Source: Polaribacter sp. SA4-10 (GTDB lineage Bacteria > Bacteroidota > Bacteroidia > Flavobacteriales > Flavobacteriaceae). From it: a stretch of 64,000 bases of DNA. The notes under the pieces were generated by a model that had not been told where the DNA came from, searched no databases, and was given only the letters and a program-made list of their open reading frames with translations. Below, one piece after another: positions 35,427-45,042 of this stretch. Both the position numbers and the translations under genes were made by a program. The DNA lies in assembly GCF_002163835.1 (NCBI RefSeq), contig NZ_CP019331.1, positions 806,001 through 870,000 of the forward strand, read 5' to 3'. Position 1 is the stretch's first letter, and each line of letters begins with the position of its first letter.

Positions 35427-35782
35427 TTAATAACGTTTAAAAGATTTTTCAGACCATTCCCATCCAGAAAATCTCCATCCTTTTATTTTAGCATAATTAT
35501 CTAAATTAGAAGCTACTCCAGATTTCACAAAACCAATATGTACTGTCTTTTACGATTCTGACCATTAGACCAAGTACTTTTCACATTATTAACTTTAACA
35601 TAAACAGCTTTATTTCTTTTGTTTAAAGCTCTAAAAGTTACTCCATATTCACTTTGTTTATAATATAAGGAAACATTACCATCAGTACTATGATATGTAT
35701 ACCGTTCTACACTTTGCGCTGTCATTTCTAAACTTAAAAAAGTAATAGAAACAAAAAGTAATAATAAGTTAACTTATTTCAT
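35427..35782 (-). pseudogene. Decayed gene for a small secreted protein
   Basis: On the minus strand, ATG at 35782 gives MK, a stop, then VNLLLLFVSITFLSLEMTAQ, a signal peptide broken at codon 3. The frame continues 'VERYTYHSTDGNVSLYYKQS' and so on to 'NRKRQYILVL' and stops near 35525; a one-base shift recovers 'VKSGVASNLDNYAKIKGWRF' and 'SGWEWSEKSFKRY' up to the stop at 35427. One stop plus one frameshift make about 117 codons. A 66-codon piece from 35725 could still be read, but it would have no signal peptide. I do not recognise the family. Confidence 0.7.
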
Positions 35783-35854
35783 CTTGTGGTTTTTACAATT
35801 AATATGTTACAAATATTTGTTTAAAAGAGAAGATGAACAATACCTACAATTAGG

Positions 35855-35862
35855 TATATTTG
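35855..35862 (+). promoter_or_regulatory. Candidate -7 element of the TrmH-family gene
   Basis: TATATTTG fits TAnnTTTG exactly and lies 18 bases before the TTG start at 35881. It overlaps an upstream in-frame TTG at 35860, ruling that start out. Confidence 0.5.
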
Positions 35863-35880
35863 TTTTTTAAAAAAATAACA

Positions 35881-36678
35881 TTGAAAGAAATTACAAGCAT
35901 TCACAATCAGTATATTAAAGACTTACTAAAACTGCAAGAGAAATCTCGTGAACGTAAAAAACAACGTTTGTTTGTTATTGAAGGAAAAAGAGAAATTTCT
36001 TTGGCAATAGCAGCAAAATATGACTTCGAAACTGTTTTATTTTTAGAGGATGTAATTTCTGAAGATGAAATTTTACACTTGTTTAATAGCAACATTAATA
36101 GAATAAAAATAGCGAAGGAAGTCTATCAAAAATTAGCGTATAGAGGTTCTACTGAAGGAATTATAGCGGTTACAAAAGCGAAAGATTTCTCCTTGAATAG
36201 CATTCAGTTTAAGAATGAAAAACCATTAATTTTAATTGCTGAAGGATTAGAAAAACCAGGAAATATTGGTGCATTATTAAGAACTGCAGATGCTGCAAAT
36301 ATTGATGCCGTTTTTATAGCAGATCCTAAAAGTGATTTATATAATTCTAATATAATAAGATCGAGTGTTGGTTGTGTTTTCACCAATCAAATTGCAATAG
36401 GAACTTCAGAAGAAATTATTGATTTTCTGCAAGAAAACAACATCAATATATATGCTGCAACTTTGCAAAACTCTAACGAATATCACACAGAAAATTACAC
36501 AAAAGCAGCTGCAATTGTTGTTGGTACAGAAGCAACTGGTTTAACAGAAATCTGGAGAGAAAAAGCTACTCAAAATATTAAGATACCCATGCAAGGACAA
36601 ATAGATTCTATGAATGTTTCTGTTTCTGCTGCTATTATTCTTTTTGAAGCAAAAAGACAACGAGACTTTAAAAACTAA
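35881..36678 (+). CDS. TrmH/SpoU family RNA 2'-O-methyltransferase
   Basis: A 265-aa SPOUT methyltransferase: N-terminal substrate-binding domain ('[20 protein letters not shown]') and a knotted C-terminal SAM domain with motif 1 '[18 protein letters not shown]', motif 2 'VVGTEATGL' and motif 3 '[20 protein letters not shown]'. It methylates a ribose in rRNA or tRNA; the site is unknown. Start is the TTG at 35881 (KEITSIHNQ follows). The gene ends four bases before the glucokinase ATG. Confidence 0.9.
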   Translation: MKEITSIHNQYIKDLLKLQEKSRERKKQRLFVIEGKREISLAIAAKYDFETVLFLEDVISEDEILHLFNSNINRIKIAKEVYQKLAYRGSTEGIIAVTKAKDFSLNSIQFKNEKPLILIAEGLEKPGNIGALLRTADAANIDAVFIADPKSDLYNSNIIRSSVGCVFTNQIAIGTSEEIIDFLQENNINIYAATLQNSNEYHTENYTKAAAIVVGTEATGLTEIWREKATQNIKIPMQGQIDSMNVSVSAAIILFEAKRQRDFKN

Positions 36679-36682
36679 ATTT

Positions 36683-37429
36683 ATGAAAGCACTAGGAATA
36701 GACATTGGAGGATCAGGAATTAAAGCTGCCATAATAGATACAAAAACAGGAGATTTAATTTCTGAAAGACATCGAATTCCAACCCCAAAACCGGCTACAC
36801 CAGAGGCTATTTCTAAAGTTGTAAAAGAAATGGTAGAACATTTTAATTGGAAAAAAGCAGTTGGCTGTAGTTTTCCTACCACCATTGTTAATGGTAAATG
36901 CATTCATCCAGGAAACTTAAGTAAAGAATGGTTAGGCGTTAAAGTTGATAAGCTTTTTAAAAAAGAATGTAAACTTCCTTTTTATGTAAGTAATGATGCA
37001 GATTTAGCAGGTCTTGCAGAATTAAGTTTAGGTGCAGGAAAAAATGAAAAAGGAGTGACTATTGTTGTTACTATTGGAACAGGAATTGGTTCTGGTTTTT
37101 TTTATGAAGGAAAGTTAATTCCCAATTTAGAAATTGGAAAAATGCTACATACTAATGGCGAAATTATTGAGTTTTACACAGCAGATTCAATAAGGAAAAA
37201 AGAAGGTTTAACACTGAAACAATGGGCTTTACGATTTGATGAACTTTTAGAATATATAAGAATTGTTTTTTCTCCTAGTTTAATAATTTTAGGTGGCGGA
37301 ATTAGTAAAAAACACGATGAATTTAAACAACATTTAACAACAGATGTTCCTGTTAAAGTAGCAGAATTCAGGAATAATGCAGGTATTATTGGAGCTTCAA
37401 TTTATGCCAAACAAAAACACTCAAAATAA
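36683..37429 (+). CDS. Polyphosphate glucokinase-like ROK family kinase
   Basis: A 248-aa sugar kinase. '[18 protein letters not shown]' is the phosphate-1 motif, '[18 protein letters not shown]' holds the catalytic Asp, and '[20 protein letters not shown]' is phosphate-2. The order and sequence match polyphosphate/ATP glucokinases (PPGK), which phosphorylate glucose using polyphosphate. The zinc-binding Cys motif of ROK repressors is absent. The start at 36683 is used because a longer frame lies in the TrmH gene. The M48 gene begins right at its stop. Confidence 0.88.
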   Translation: MKALGIDIGGSGIKAAIIDTKTGDLISERHRIPTPKPATPEAISKVVKEMVEHFNWKKAVGCSFPTTIVNGKCIHPGNLSKEWLGVKVDKLFKKECKLPFYVSNDADLAGLAELSLGAGKNEKGVTIVVTIGTGIGSGFFYEGKLIPNLEIGKMLHTNGEIIEFYTADSIRKKEGLTLKQWALRFDELLEYIRIVFSPSLIILGGGISKKHDEFKQHLTTDVPVKVAEFRNNAGIIGASIYAKQKHSK

Positions 37430-38662
37430 ATGAATCCTACTACTTTATTCTACATTTTAATAGCAATATTAATTATCAGTTTTATCATCGATAAAATTTT
37501 AGATACTTTAAATGCCAAACATTTTGATGACAAAATTTCGGAGAAATTAGCAGACATCTATAATGAAGATGAATACAAAAAATCACAAGCTTATAAAAAG
37601 ACAAATTATACGTTTTCTAAATTTACTTCTTTGTTTTCATTACTGTTATCATTGGCTTTTTTCTTTTTTGATGGTTTTAAATTAGTAGATAATTTTGCAA
37701 GAAGTTATTCTCAAAATTCAATTTTGGTTGCGCTTATTTTCTTTGGAATTATAATGATAGGCTCAGATATTTTAACAACACCTTTTTCTTACTATAAGAC
37801 TTTTGTGATTGAAGAAAAATTTGGTTTTAATACATCTACTAGAAAATTATTTTGGTTAGATAAATTAAAAGGTTTGTTTATGAGTATTATTTTAGGTGGA
37901 GGAATTATATCGCTTATTATTTGGTTTTATCAACTTGCAGGAAAAGATTTTTGGATTTACGCATGGATATTAGTCGCCGTTTTTTCAATATTTATGAATA
38001 TGTTTTACGCAAAATTGATTGTTCCTTTATTTAACAAACAAACTCCATTAGAAGAAGGAGAATTAAAATCAGCCATAGAGAATTATGCAAAAAATGTTGG
38101 TTTTAAACTTGATAATGTTTTTGTAATTGATGGCTCAAAGCGTTCTACAAAGGCAAATGCTTATTTTTCTGGATTTGGTTCTCAGAAAAGAGTTACACTT
38201 TTTGACACCTTAATAAACGACTTAGAAACTGATGAAATTGTAGCAGTTTTAGCGCATGAAGTAGGACATTATAAAAGAAAACACATCCTTTTTAATTTAA
38301 CTACTTCTATCCTACTCACAGGTTTTACCTTGTATATTTTATCCTTATTTATTAAATCACCCGTCTTATCTGAAGCTTTAGGAGTTTCACTACCCAGTTT
38401 TCATATCGGTTTAATTGCTTTTGGGGTTTTGTATTCTCCAATTTCAGAAATTACGGGTTTATTCATGAATTATGTTTCACGTAAATTTGAATATCAAGCA
38501 GATAATTTTGCGAAAGAAACTTTTGGAGCGACTCCATTAATTACATCACTTAAGAAACTATCAAAGAATAGTTTGAGTAATTTAACTCCACATCCAGCCT
38601 ATGTTTTTATGCATTATTCTCATCCAACTTTATTAGAAAGAATTAAAAATTTAGAAAAGTAA
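37430..38662 (+). CDS. M48 family metallopeptidase (Ste24/CAAX protease-like)
   Basis: A 410-aa membrane metalloprotease with several membrane spans and a zinc site: 'VLAHEVGHYKRKHILFN' (HExxH) and a third ligand in 'RKFEYQADNFAKETFG'. Length and layout match Ste24-type M48A proteases rather than the shorter HtpX. In bacteria it probably takes part in membrane protein quality control. It directly follows the glucokinase gene with no gap. Confidence 0.92.
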   Translation: MNPTTLFYILIAILIISFIIDKILDTLNAKHFDDKISEKLADIYNEDEYKKSQAYKKTNYTFSKFTSLFSLLLSLAFFFFDGFKLVDNFARSYSQNSILVALIFFGIIMIGSDILTTPFSYYKTFVIEEKFGFNTSTRKLFWLDKLKGLFMSIILGGGIISLIIWFYQLAGKDFWIYAWILVAVFSIFMNMFYAKLIVPLFNKQTPLEEGELKSAIENYAKNVGFKLDNVFVIDGSKRSTKANAYFSGFGSQKRVTLFDTLINDLETDEIVAVLAHEVGHYKRKHILFNLTTSILLTGFTLYILSLFIKSPVLSEALGVSLPSFHIGLIAFGVLYSPISEITGLFMNYVSRKFEYQADNFAKETFGATPLITSLKKLSKNSLSNLTPHPAYVFMHYSHPTLLERIKNLEK

Positions 38663-38733
38663 TTACTTGTTTGTTAAAATTCTTTATCCTAATTTCACTT
38701 TAGATTTATAAAACAAATCTAAGAGCGGGATTT

Positions 38734-40953
38734 ATGGCATATACAGCAACTATAGAAGAAGAAAATAAAGAAATAGCAAATCGTTACAAAAATTTGTTAA
38801 AAGGTACTTATGAGGTTTTATCAAAAGAAGATAAAGAACTAATAAGAAAAGCTTTTGATATTGCCGTAGATGCACATTCTAAACAACGAAGAAGAACTGG
38901 TGAACCTTATATTTTTCATCCAATTGCAGTAGCAAAAATTGTTGCGATGGAAATTGGTTTAGGCGCTACCTCTATTGCTGCAGCTTTATTACATGATGTT
39001 GTAGAAGATACAGAATACACGCTAGATGATATGGAGCAATTGTTTGGTGAAACTATTGCAAGAATTGTAAACGGATTAACTAAAATATCTCGTTTAAATA
39101 AAGAACAAGATGCCTCTATACAGGCAGAGAATTTTAGAAAAATGCTGCTTACATTAAATGATGATGTAAGAGTTATTTTAATAAAAATTGCAGACAGATT
39201 GCACAATATGCAAACTATGGATGCAATGCCAGCACACAAACAAGTAAAAATTGCCTCAGAAACCTTATATATTTATGCTCCATTAGCACATAGATTAGGT
39301 TTATATAATATTAAAACAGAGCTAGAAGATTTAGGTTTAAAATATACAGAACCAGAAGTTTTTAATGATATTGTAACTAAAATTAAAGAAAGTAAAGAAG
39401 ATCAGAAAAAATATTTAGATACATTTACAGATACACTAAAAAAAGGCCTAGACAAAGAAGATTTTTCATATGATATAAAAGGACGATTCAAATCCATTTA
39501 TTCCATCAGAAAAAAAATGAGAAGTCAAAATGTTACTTTTGATGAAGTGTATGATAAATATGCTATAAGAATTATATTTACCCCAACTTCTACTGATGAA
39601 AAATTTGATGCTTGGAAAATTTATTCTATTGTAACAGACTACTTTAAACCCAACCCTTCTCGTTTAAGAGATTGGATTTCTCAACCAAAATCTACGGGTT
39701 ATGAAGCTTTACATATTACTGTTGTTGGCCCTGATGCAAAATGGGTAGAAGTACAAATTCGCTCTGAAAGAATGAATGAAATAGCAGAAAAAGGATATGC
39801 CGCACATTTTAAGTACAAACAAGTAGAAACAAAAGAAGAAGGTCTAGAAGGCTGGTTAAATAGATTAAAGGAAACGTTAGAGACTCAAAGTTTAAATGCT
39901 GTTGATTTTGTAGAAGACTTTAAGCTAAACCTATATGCCAAAGAAATTTATGTATTTACACCAAAAGGTGATTTAATATCGCTTCCAAAAAATGCTTCAA
40001 CATTAGATTTTGCTTTTTCAATTCATACAGATGTTGGTTTAAAATGTAGAGGTGCAAAAGTAAACGGAAAATTGGTTCCGCTAAGTCATACCTTAAAAAG
40101 TGGAGATCAAATAGAGGTTATTACAACTTCTACAAATAAGCCCAATGCTAGATGGTTAGATTTTGTTATTACAGCAAGAGCAAAAACCAAAATTAGGGCA
40201 GCTTTAAAAGATGAAGAGAAAAAAATTGCAGAAGAAGGAAAAGCAATTTTACAACGTAAACTTCGTCATTTAAAAATTACGTTTAATGATAAAACAGTAA
40301 ATGAATTAGTTAATTATTTTAAATTAAGAACAAGTTTTGATTTGTTTTACAGAATTGGGAACGGAGCAATTGATAACACACAATTAAAAGCATTTGTATC
40401 ACAAAGAAATAGTACTATTTTAAACTTTTTTAAAACAAAATTAAGAAGAAACCCTAGTAACAAACAAGAGCACCATATAGAAGAAGTTACAGACAAATAT
40501 GATGCCTTAGTTTTTGGAAAAGAGGAAGGTAAATTAGATTATAAATTATCTAAATGTTGTAATCCAATTCCTGGAGATAAAGTATTTGGTTTCTTAACAA
40601 TAAATGAAGGAATTAAAGTACATAAACAAAACTGTCCAAATGCAATTTCTTTGCAGTCTCATTATGCTTACAGAATAATACTTGCAAAATGGATAGACTC
40701 TACAAAACAAGATTTTAAAGCTATTTTACATATTAACGGAGTAGATGACCAAGGAATTATTAACAATTTAACACGTGTCATTTCTAATAATATGGGCGTT
40801 CTTATACATAGTATAAATATTGCTGGAGATGAAGGGGTTTTTGAAGGAAAACTGTCTTTAAGTGTTAAGAATTCACCGCAGCTAAACAAGTTAATTAAAA
40901 GCATAAAACAACTGGAAGGTGTTAAAAAAGTAGAACGTGTTAATACTTTGTAA
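38734..40953 (+). CDS. spoT: Bifunctional (p)ppGpp synthetase/hydrolase (RelA/SpoT family)
   Basis: A 739-aa long RSH protein: HD hydrolase domain with 'AAALLHDVVEDTEY', synthetase domain with 'KSTGYEALHITVVGPDAKWV' and 'EVQIRSERM', TGS domain ('EIYVFTPKGDLISLPKNAST'), a Cys-containing linker ('KLSKCCNPIPGDK') and a C-terminal ACT domain. Both catalytic centres look intact, as expected where this is the sole long RSH enzyme of the genome. It controls the stringent response. fur and purA follow, a typical flavobacterial order. Confidence 0.95.
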   Translation: MAYTATIEEENKEIANRYKNLLKGTYEVLSKEDKELIRKAFDIAVDAHSKQRRRTGEPYIFHPIAVAKIVAMEIGLGATSIAAALLHDVVEDTEYTLDDMEQLFGETIARIVNGLTKISRLNKEQDASIQAENFRKMLLTLNDDVRVILIKIADRLHNMQTMDAMPAHKQVKIASETLYIYAPLAHRLGLYNIKTELEDLGLKYTEPEVFNDIVTKIKESKEDQKKYLDTFTDTLKKGLDKEDFSYDIKGRFKSIYSIRKKMRSQNVTFDEVYDKYAIRIIFTPTSTDEKFDAWKIYSIVTDYFKPNPSRLRDWISQPKSTGYEALHITVVGPDAKWVEVQIRSERMNEIAEKGYAAHFKYKQVETKEEGLEGWLNRLKETLETQSLNAVDFVEDFKLNLYAKEIYVFTPKGDLISLPKNASTLDFAFSIHTDVGLKCRGAKVNGKLVPLSHTLKSGDQIEVITTSTNKPNARWLDFVITARAKTKIRAALKDEEKKIAEEGKAILQRKLRHLKITFNDKTVNELVNYFKLRTSFDLFYRIGNGAIDNTQLKAFVSQRNSTILNFFKTKLRRNPSNKQEHHIEEVTDKYDALVFGKEEGKLDYKLSKCCNPIPGDKVFGFLTINEGIKVHKQNCPNAISLQSHYAYRIILAKWIDSTKQDFKAILHINGVDDQGIINNLTRVISNNMGVLIHSINIAGDEGVFEGKLSLSVKNSPQLNKLIKSIKQLEGVKKVERVNTL

Positions 40954-40995
40954 ATATCATTCTTTTAAAAAGTGAATTTTGTTCAGAAATAACTG

Positions 40996-41003
40996 TAAAT
41001 TTG
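40996..41003 (+). promoter_or_regulatory. Candidate -7 element of fur
   Basis: TAAATTTG fits TAnnTTTG and lies 22 bases before the fur ATG at 41026. A TTG occurs 14 bases before it, closer than the usual 17-23. Confidence 0.45.
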
Positions 41004-41025
41004 TTTTTTCGTAAAAATTAAGCAC

Positions 41026-41478
41026 ATGGGTAATGCTCTTGAGAATCAAGAAATAGTTAAAAAAGTTTTTACTACATATTTAGAAGATAACAAACACAGA
41101 AAAACACCTGAAAGGTATGCTATACTTCAAGAAATCTATGTGGCTGAAGAACATTTTGATATAGAATCTTTGTATATTAAAATGAAAAATAAAAACTATC
41201 GTGTTAGTAGAGCTACTCTTTACAACACAATAGATTTACTTTTAGATTGCGGTTTGGTGAGAAAACATCAGTTTGATGGACAATCTATGGCACGTTATGA
41301 AAAAAGTTATTTTGATAAAAATCACGATCATGTAATTTTTACAGATACAGGAGAAGTGAAAGAGTTTTGTGATCCTAGAATACAAATTATTAAAAAAACG
41401 ATAGAAGACGTTTTTGATATTGACATTCTTAATCATTCACTTTATTTTTACGGAACAACAAAAAAGGACAAATCTTAA
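41026..41478 (+). CDS. fur: Fur family transcriptional regulator
   Basis: A 150-aa ferric-uptake-regulator-type repressor: winged helix N-terminal domain ('[20 protein letters not shown]', '[19 protein letters not shown]') and a dimerisation domain with '[19 protein letters not shown]'. The H-x-H metal motif is kept, but the Cys-x-x-Cys pair that binds structural zinc in E. coli Fur is replaced by a T-D-T stretch. Other flavobacterial members that I recall share this. The likely metal is iron, but Zur, Mur or PerR roles are not excluded. Confidence 0.88.
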   Translation: MGNALENQEIVKKVFTTYLEDNKHRKTPERYAILQEIYVAEEHFDIESLYIKMKNKNYRVSRATLYNTIDLLLDCGLVRKHQFDGQSMARYEKSYFDKNHDHVIFTDTGEVKEFCDPRIQIIKKTIEDVFDIDILNHSLYFYGTTKKDKS

Positions 41479-41518
41479 ACAATAATACAACAACACAAAC
41501 AACAAATTAACACAACTA

Positions 41519-42790
41519 ATGGCAGTAGATTTATTACTAGGGTTACAATGGGGAGATGAAGGAAAAGGTAAAATTGTAGATGTTCTTACAAGAAATTACG
41601 ATATAATTGCACGTTTTCAAGGTGGGCCAAATGCAGGTCATACATTAATTTTTGATGGATTCAAACACGTTTTACATACAATTCCTTCTGGAATTTTTCA
41701 TAAAACAGCTTTAAATGTTGTTGGCAATGGTGTTGTTATAGATCCCGTAATTTTTAAAAAAGAATTAGAAAATTTAGACAAACATAATATAGATTATACT
41801 TCTAGATTATTAATTTCTAGAAAAGCACATTTAATTTTACCAACACACAGGTTGTTAGATGCAGCATCAGAAACTTCTAAAGGAAAAGCAAAAATTGGTT
41901 CTACATTAAAAGGAATTGGTCCAACTTATATGGACAAGACTGGCAGAAACGGAATGCGTGTTGGAGATTTAGAAATGGACAACTGGAAAGAAAAATATGA
42001 TGCTTTAACAGAAAAGCACATTAAAATGTTAGAATTCTTTGATGTTAAAGTAGAATATGATTTAAAAGAATTAGAAGCAGAATTTTGTAAAGGAATTGAT
42101 AAATTAAGAACTTTACAATTTATTGATAGTGAAGCCTTTTTAAACCAAGCCATAAAAGATAAAAAAACAATTTTAGCAGAAGGAGCGCAAGGTTCTTTGT
42201 TAGATATTGATTTTGGTACCTATCCTTTTGTAACTTCTTCTAATACAACTGCCGCTGGTGCTTGTACTGGTTTAGGAGTTGCACCTAATAGAATTGGAGA
42301 TGTTTTTGGAATATTTAAAGCCTACACAACTCGTGTTGGTTCTGGTCCTTTTCCTACTGAATTATTTGATAATGATGGAGCAGAAATGGCAAGAATTGGT
42401 CATGAATTTGGAGCAACTACTGGAAGACCAAGACGCTGTGGTTGGTTAGATTTAGTAGCTTTAAAATACGCTGTAGATGTTAATGGTGTTACACAATTAA
42501 TGATGATGAAAGGTGATGTACTTTCTGGTTTTGATACTTTAAAAGTATGTACGACTTATAATTATAAAGGTAAAGAGATTTCTCATTTTCCATATAATAT
42601 TGAACCAGAAAATGTTTCTGTAAACTACACTGAATTTAAAGGTTGGGATGAAGATTTAACAAAAATGACTTCTGCAGATCAACTTCCTAAAAATTTAATG
42701 GATTATGTTGCTTTTATAGAAAAAGAAACGGGAGTACCCGTAAAAATTGTTTCTGTTGGTCCAGATAGAAAACAAACAATTACAAGATAA
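41519..42790 (+). CDS. purA: Adenylosuccinate synthase
   Basis: A 423-aa enzyme joining IMP and aspartate with GTP, the first committed step to AMP. 'LGLQWGDEGKGKIVD' is the GTP-binding loop with the catalytic Asp, 'FQGGPNAGHTLIF' has the catalytic His, and 'TTGRPRRCGWLDLVALKYA' is the aspartate-binding region. Length is normal. It follows fur by 40 bases, possibly on the same transcript, and ends in a terminator. Confidence 0.96.
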   Translation: MAVDLLLGLQWGDEGKGKIVDVLTRNYDIIARFQGGPNAGHTLIFDGFKHVLHTIPSGIFHKTALNVVGNGVVIDPVIFKKELENLDKHNIDYTSRLLISRKAHLILPTHRLLDAASETSKGKAKIGSTLKGIGPTYMDKTGRNGMRVGDLEMDNWKEKYDALTEKHIKMLEFFDVKVEYDLKELEAEFCKGIDKLRTLQFIDSEAFLNQAIKDKKTILAEGAQGSLLDIDFGTYPFVTSSNTTAAGACTGLGVAPNRIGDVFGIFKAYTTRVGSGPFPTELFDNDGAEMARIGHEFGATTGRPRRCGWLDLVALKYAVDVNGVTQLMMMKGDVLSGFDTLKVCTTYNYKGKEISHFPYNIEPENVSVNYTEFKGWDEDLTKMTSADQLPKNLMDYVAFIEKETGVPVKIVSVGPDRKQTITR

Positions 42791-42811
42791 TTCTACACTA
42801 TCTTATATATT

Positions 42812-42847
42812 AAAAAGCATCTTTTAAGAAATTAAAAGATGCTTTTT
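42812..42847. terminator. Bidirectional intrinsic terminator
   Basis: A long hairpin with arms AAAAAGCATCTTTTAA / TTAAAAGATGCTTTTT lies between the convergent purA (ends 42790) and the 598-aa gene (ends 42864). Confidence 0.88.
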
Positions 42848-42863
42848 AAATTTACCCTAATAG

Positions 42864-44660
42864 TTATAAGTTCTCTATTTCTAAACTGATACACTGTAAT
42901 TGTTTCCCTTTTACTTCCAAAGTTTCAAGTAGTATCTCTTTAGTATCAACAAAACGTTCTTTTTGAGTTAAAAATAATTCAGTATAATAAGCAATACCTT
43001 CTTGAAGGTTCTTATTAAATTTAACTAAATAACGCTTTTGTTTTTTATCCATAGAAGTCTTTACTTCTTCTAATTTATTTTCTAGATAATCAAAATAAAG
43101 GTTTAGTTCTTTTATAAACATATTAGGCCTGTCTGTTCTATCAATTACATTCCCTCTTCCATAAATATGGTCTGTCATGTTTTTTAAGCTCATAATTTTA
43201 GAATAATAAGCCATATTTGGACCAGGACAAACAGAAACACCAGCACCTGTTTTGGCTGTACTCGCATTATTTACAATTAAAGCTGAAGTTCCTAAACCAA
43301 CACAAATACAAGATTTCTCTATAATTTGATTGTATTTTTTAGTTTTTTCTTCTTTAGAAAACTCTAAAGTTTCTAACTCGTTTATTTTTAAATATTGATA
43401 TTCTCTTGATGCAGTGCACAAACCAGCCTCTTTAAACTCTTTGTTTAAAGCAATAAACTTGCTAGGACAAGAACTTCCTGGTCTATTTTTATCAATATTT
43501 ATTTTTTTTTGTACATCTTTTGTATTCCCTTTTAACGTATTAAAAGGCACGCCTAAAGGAGATGTATTACTTAAATACAAATCTTCTTCTTTGGCTTTTG
43601 TTAATTTTTCTAAAGTATCATCATCTACCGTTGTAGCTTCAGGTACTAACAAGAATGGAGTTCCCCAACCTACAGAATCAATATTATATTCTTCCAATAA
43701 AAAAGTTTGCTCCTCCTCTGTTCCTACACCTCCTTGTGCAGTTATCTTTAACTTTAAATCTGTATTTGGTAACGTTTTACCTTCAGCTTTAATATTTGAA
43801 AATACGAATTCTTGAATTTGACTTTTTAGTTCACTTCTCTTTTCTTTAAATTCTTTTAAAACAGGTCCTAATAGAAAACCATCTGTTGCAAAAGCATGCC
43901 CTCCACAATTTAAACCCGATTCTATTCGGTATTCAGAAACCCATAAACCTTTTTTTGCTAAAATTTTTCCTTGGATAAATGCAGAACGATAATCACTAAC
44001 TTTTAAAATAATTTTCTTTTTTATAATTCCATTTTCATCAGGATAAAAGTCACTAAAATTACTAATGTAAGAATACAAACGAGAATTTAATCCTGCAGAT
44101 AAAACCAATGAAGATGATAATGAACTTTGTGCATACCCTCTAAGAGCTGCATGAGCATCATTATATTCTACCGGTAATTGTTCTTTATTTAAAAAATTTT
44201 CTTTATCAATTTTAGTCATGATATTTACATCAATACTTCCCATTGTTAAATTCTCATGTGCCCAATCTTTCAATTTTGAAGGAGAATAATCTTTAGTGGT
44301 AAGTTTTGTAAATTCTTTTCTAAGAATAGAACTTTCTGGAAGCATTTCTAAATAATCTTTTAATGCTTCCGTAGTTTCTGTAGTTACATTTTTTAAAGCA
44401 TTAAATTTCTTTTCTGCTTGTTCTTGGATAAAATTTAAATAAGAGGTAATTCTTTTTGCTCTAAAATCATCTACTTTGTCTGAAATTTCTTTATAAGGAA
44501 CTTCTAATTTTTCGCTATAAATTTTTCTTAATTTCTCAATAAGAATGTCATCAACCAAAGAAACTACAGAGTCTATACCATATTGAGCTACTTTTAATGG
44601 AGAATCTATTGTGAATCCAATTCCCATTACAGGAATATGGAATGAATGCGCGTTTTTCAT
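42864..44660 (-). CDS. Conserved protein of unknown function, TIM-barrel-like (598 aa)
   Basis: A 598-aa soluble protein without a signal peptide. It starts 'MKNAHSFHIPVMGIGFTIDS' with 'PLKVAQYGIDSVVSLVDD', reminiscent of the first strand of nitronate monooxygenase or PfaD-type FMN barrels. Other blocks, 'ESGLNCGGHAFATDGFLLGP', 'AQGGVGTEEEQTFLLEEYNI' and 'VGWGTPFLLVPEA', look like the phosphate-binding glycine loops of the same barrel. The last third contains several Cys ('GSSCPSKF', 'KSCICVG'), which might bind a metal or cluster. I know of no experimental function. A PLP decarboxylase gene lies upstream on the same strand, separated by 382 bases. Confidence 0.6.
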   Translation of the reverse strand: MKNAHSFHIPVMGIGFTIDSPLKVAQYGIDSVVSLVDDILIEKLRKIYSEKLEVPYKEISDKVDDFRAKRITSYLNFIQEQAEKKFNALKNVTTETTEALKDYLEMLPESSILRKEFTKLTTKDYSPSKLKDWAHENLTMGSIDVNIMTKIDKENFLNKEQLPVEYNDAHAALRGYAQSSLSSSLVLSAGLNSRLYSYISNFSDFYPDENGIIKKKIILKVSDYRSAFIQGKILAKKGLWVSEYRIESGLNCGGHAFATDGFLLGPVLKEFKEKRSELKSQIQEFVFSNIKAEGKTLPNTDLKLKITAQGGVGTEEEQTFLLEEYNIDSVGWGTPFLLVPEATTVDDDTLEKLTKAKEEDLYLSNTSPLGVPFNTLKGNTKDVQKKINIDKNRPGSSCPSKFIALNKEFKEAGLCTASREYQYLKINELETLEFSKEEKTKKYNQIIEKSCICVGLGTSALIVNNASTAKTGAGVSVCPGPNMAYYSKIMSLKNMTDHIYGRGNVIDRTDRPNMFIKELNLYFDYLENKLEEVKTSMDKKQKRYLVKFNKNLQEGIAYYTELFLTQKERFVDTKEILLETLEVKGKQLQCISLEIENL

Positions 44661-45042
44661 TATTTAATTTATTTTTAAGCACGCAATGTATTCATATTTA
44701 CAGTTGAAAAACATGACTTTTATCACACTAAAAAAGAAATACGGAAACGATGAAACTTCATTAATTGCTTTGTTTTATAAGTTGATGGTTACAAGTTAAA
44801 TACTTACTCTATTATTATCTTTTTTATGAACAAAACCAAAAACTATAATCTACTTTTTTGATTGCTTAGTAAGTATACTTCAATTAGTTTCTTTCATAAA
44901 AACAGATCAAATTATATCAACCAATAAAGGCAAATAATTAAAAACTTATCGCTTAATATTGTGAGGTCGTTAAAGTTAATTTCACTTCTTTTCTTTACAA
45001 AAATTGTATTATAATTATTAACTGTTATTCCTTATTTTAAAA
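44661..45042. other. Intergenic region without a convincing gene
   Basis: These 382 bases separate the 598-aa gene from the decarboxylase. I see no RNA gene, no terminator hairpin and no consensus promoter. A 28-codon reading frame (44714-44800, MTFITLKKKYGNDETSLIAL...) has no recognisable family and may be chance or a remnant. Confidence 0.6.

Noticed and set aside
43414..43815. 133-codon plus-strand open frame inside the 598-aa gene
   Set aside because: It is antisense to a long conserved gene, has no recognisable family and is rich in codons forced by the opposite strand.
44714..44800. 28-codon ORF in the gap before the decarboxylase
   Set aside because: It has no homologue I recognise and no convincing promoter; it may be chance.
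44871..44880. Ten-base palindrome AAGTATACTT
   Set aside because: Palindromes of this length are common in AT-rich DNA and it lacks a gene-regulatory position.
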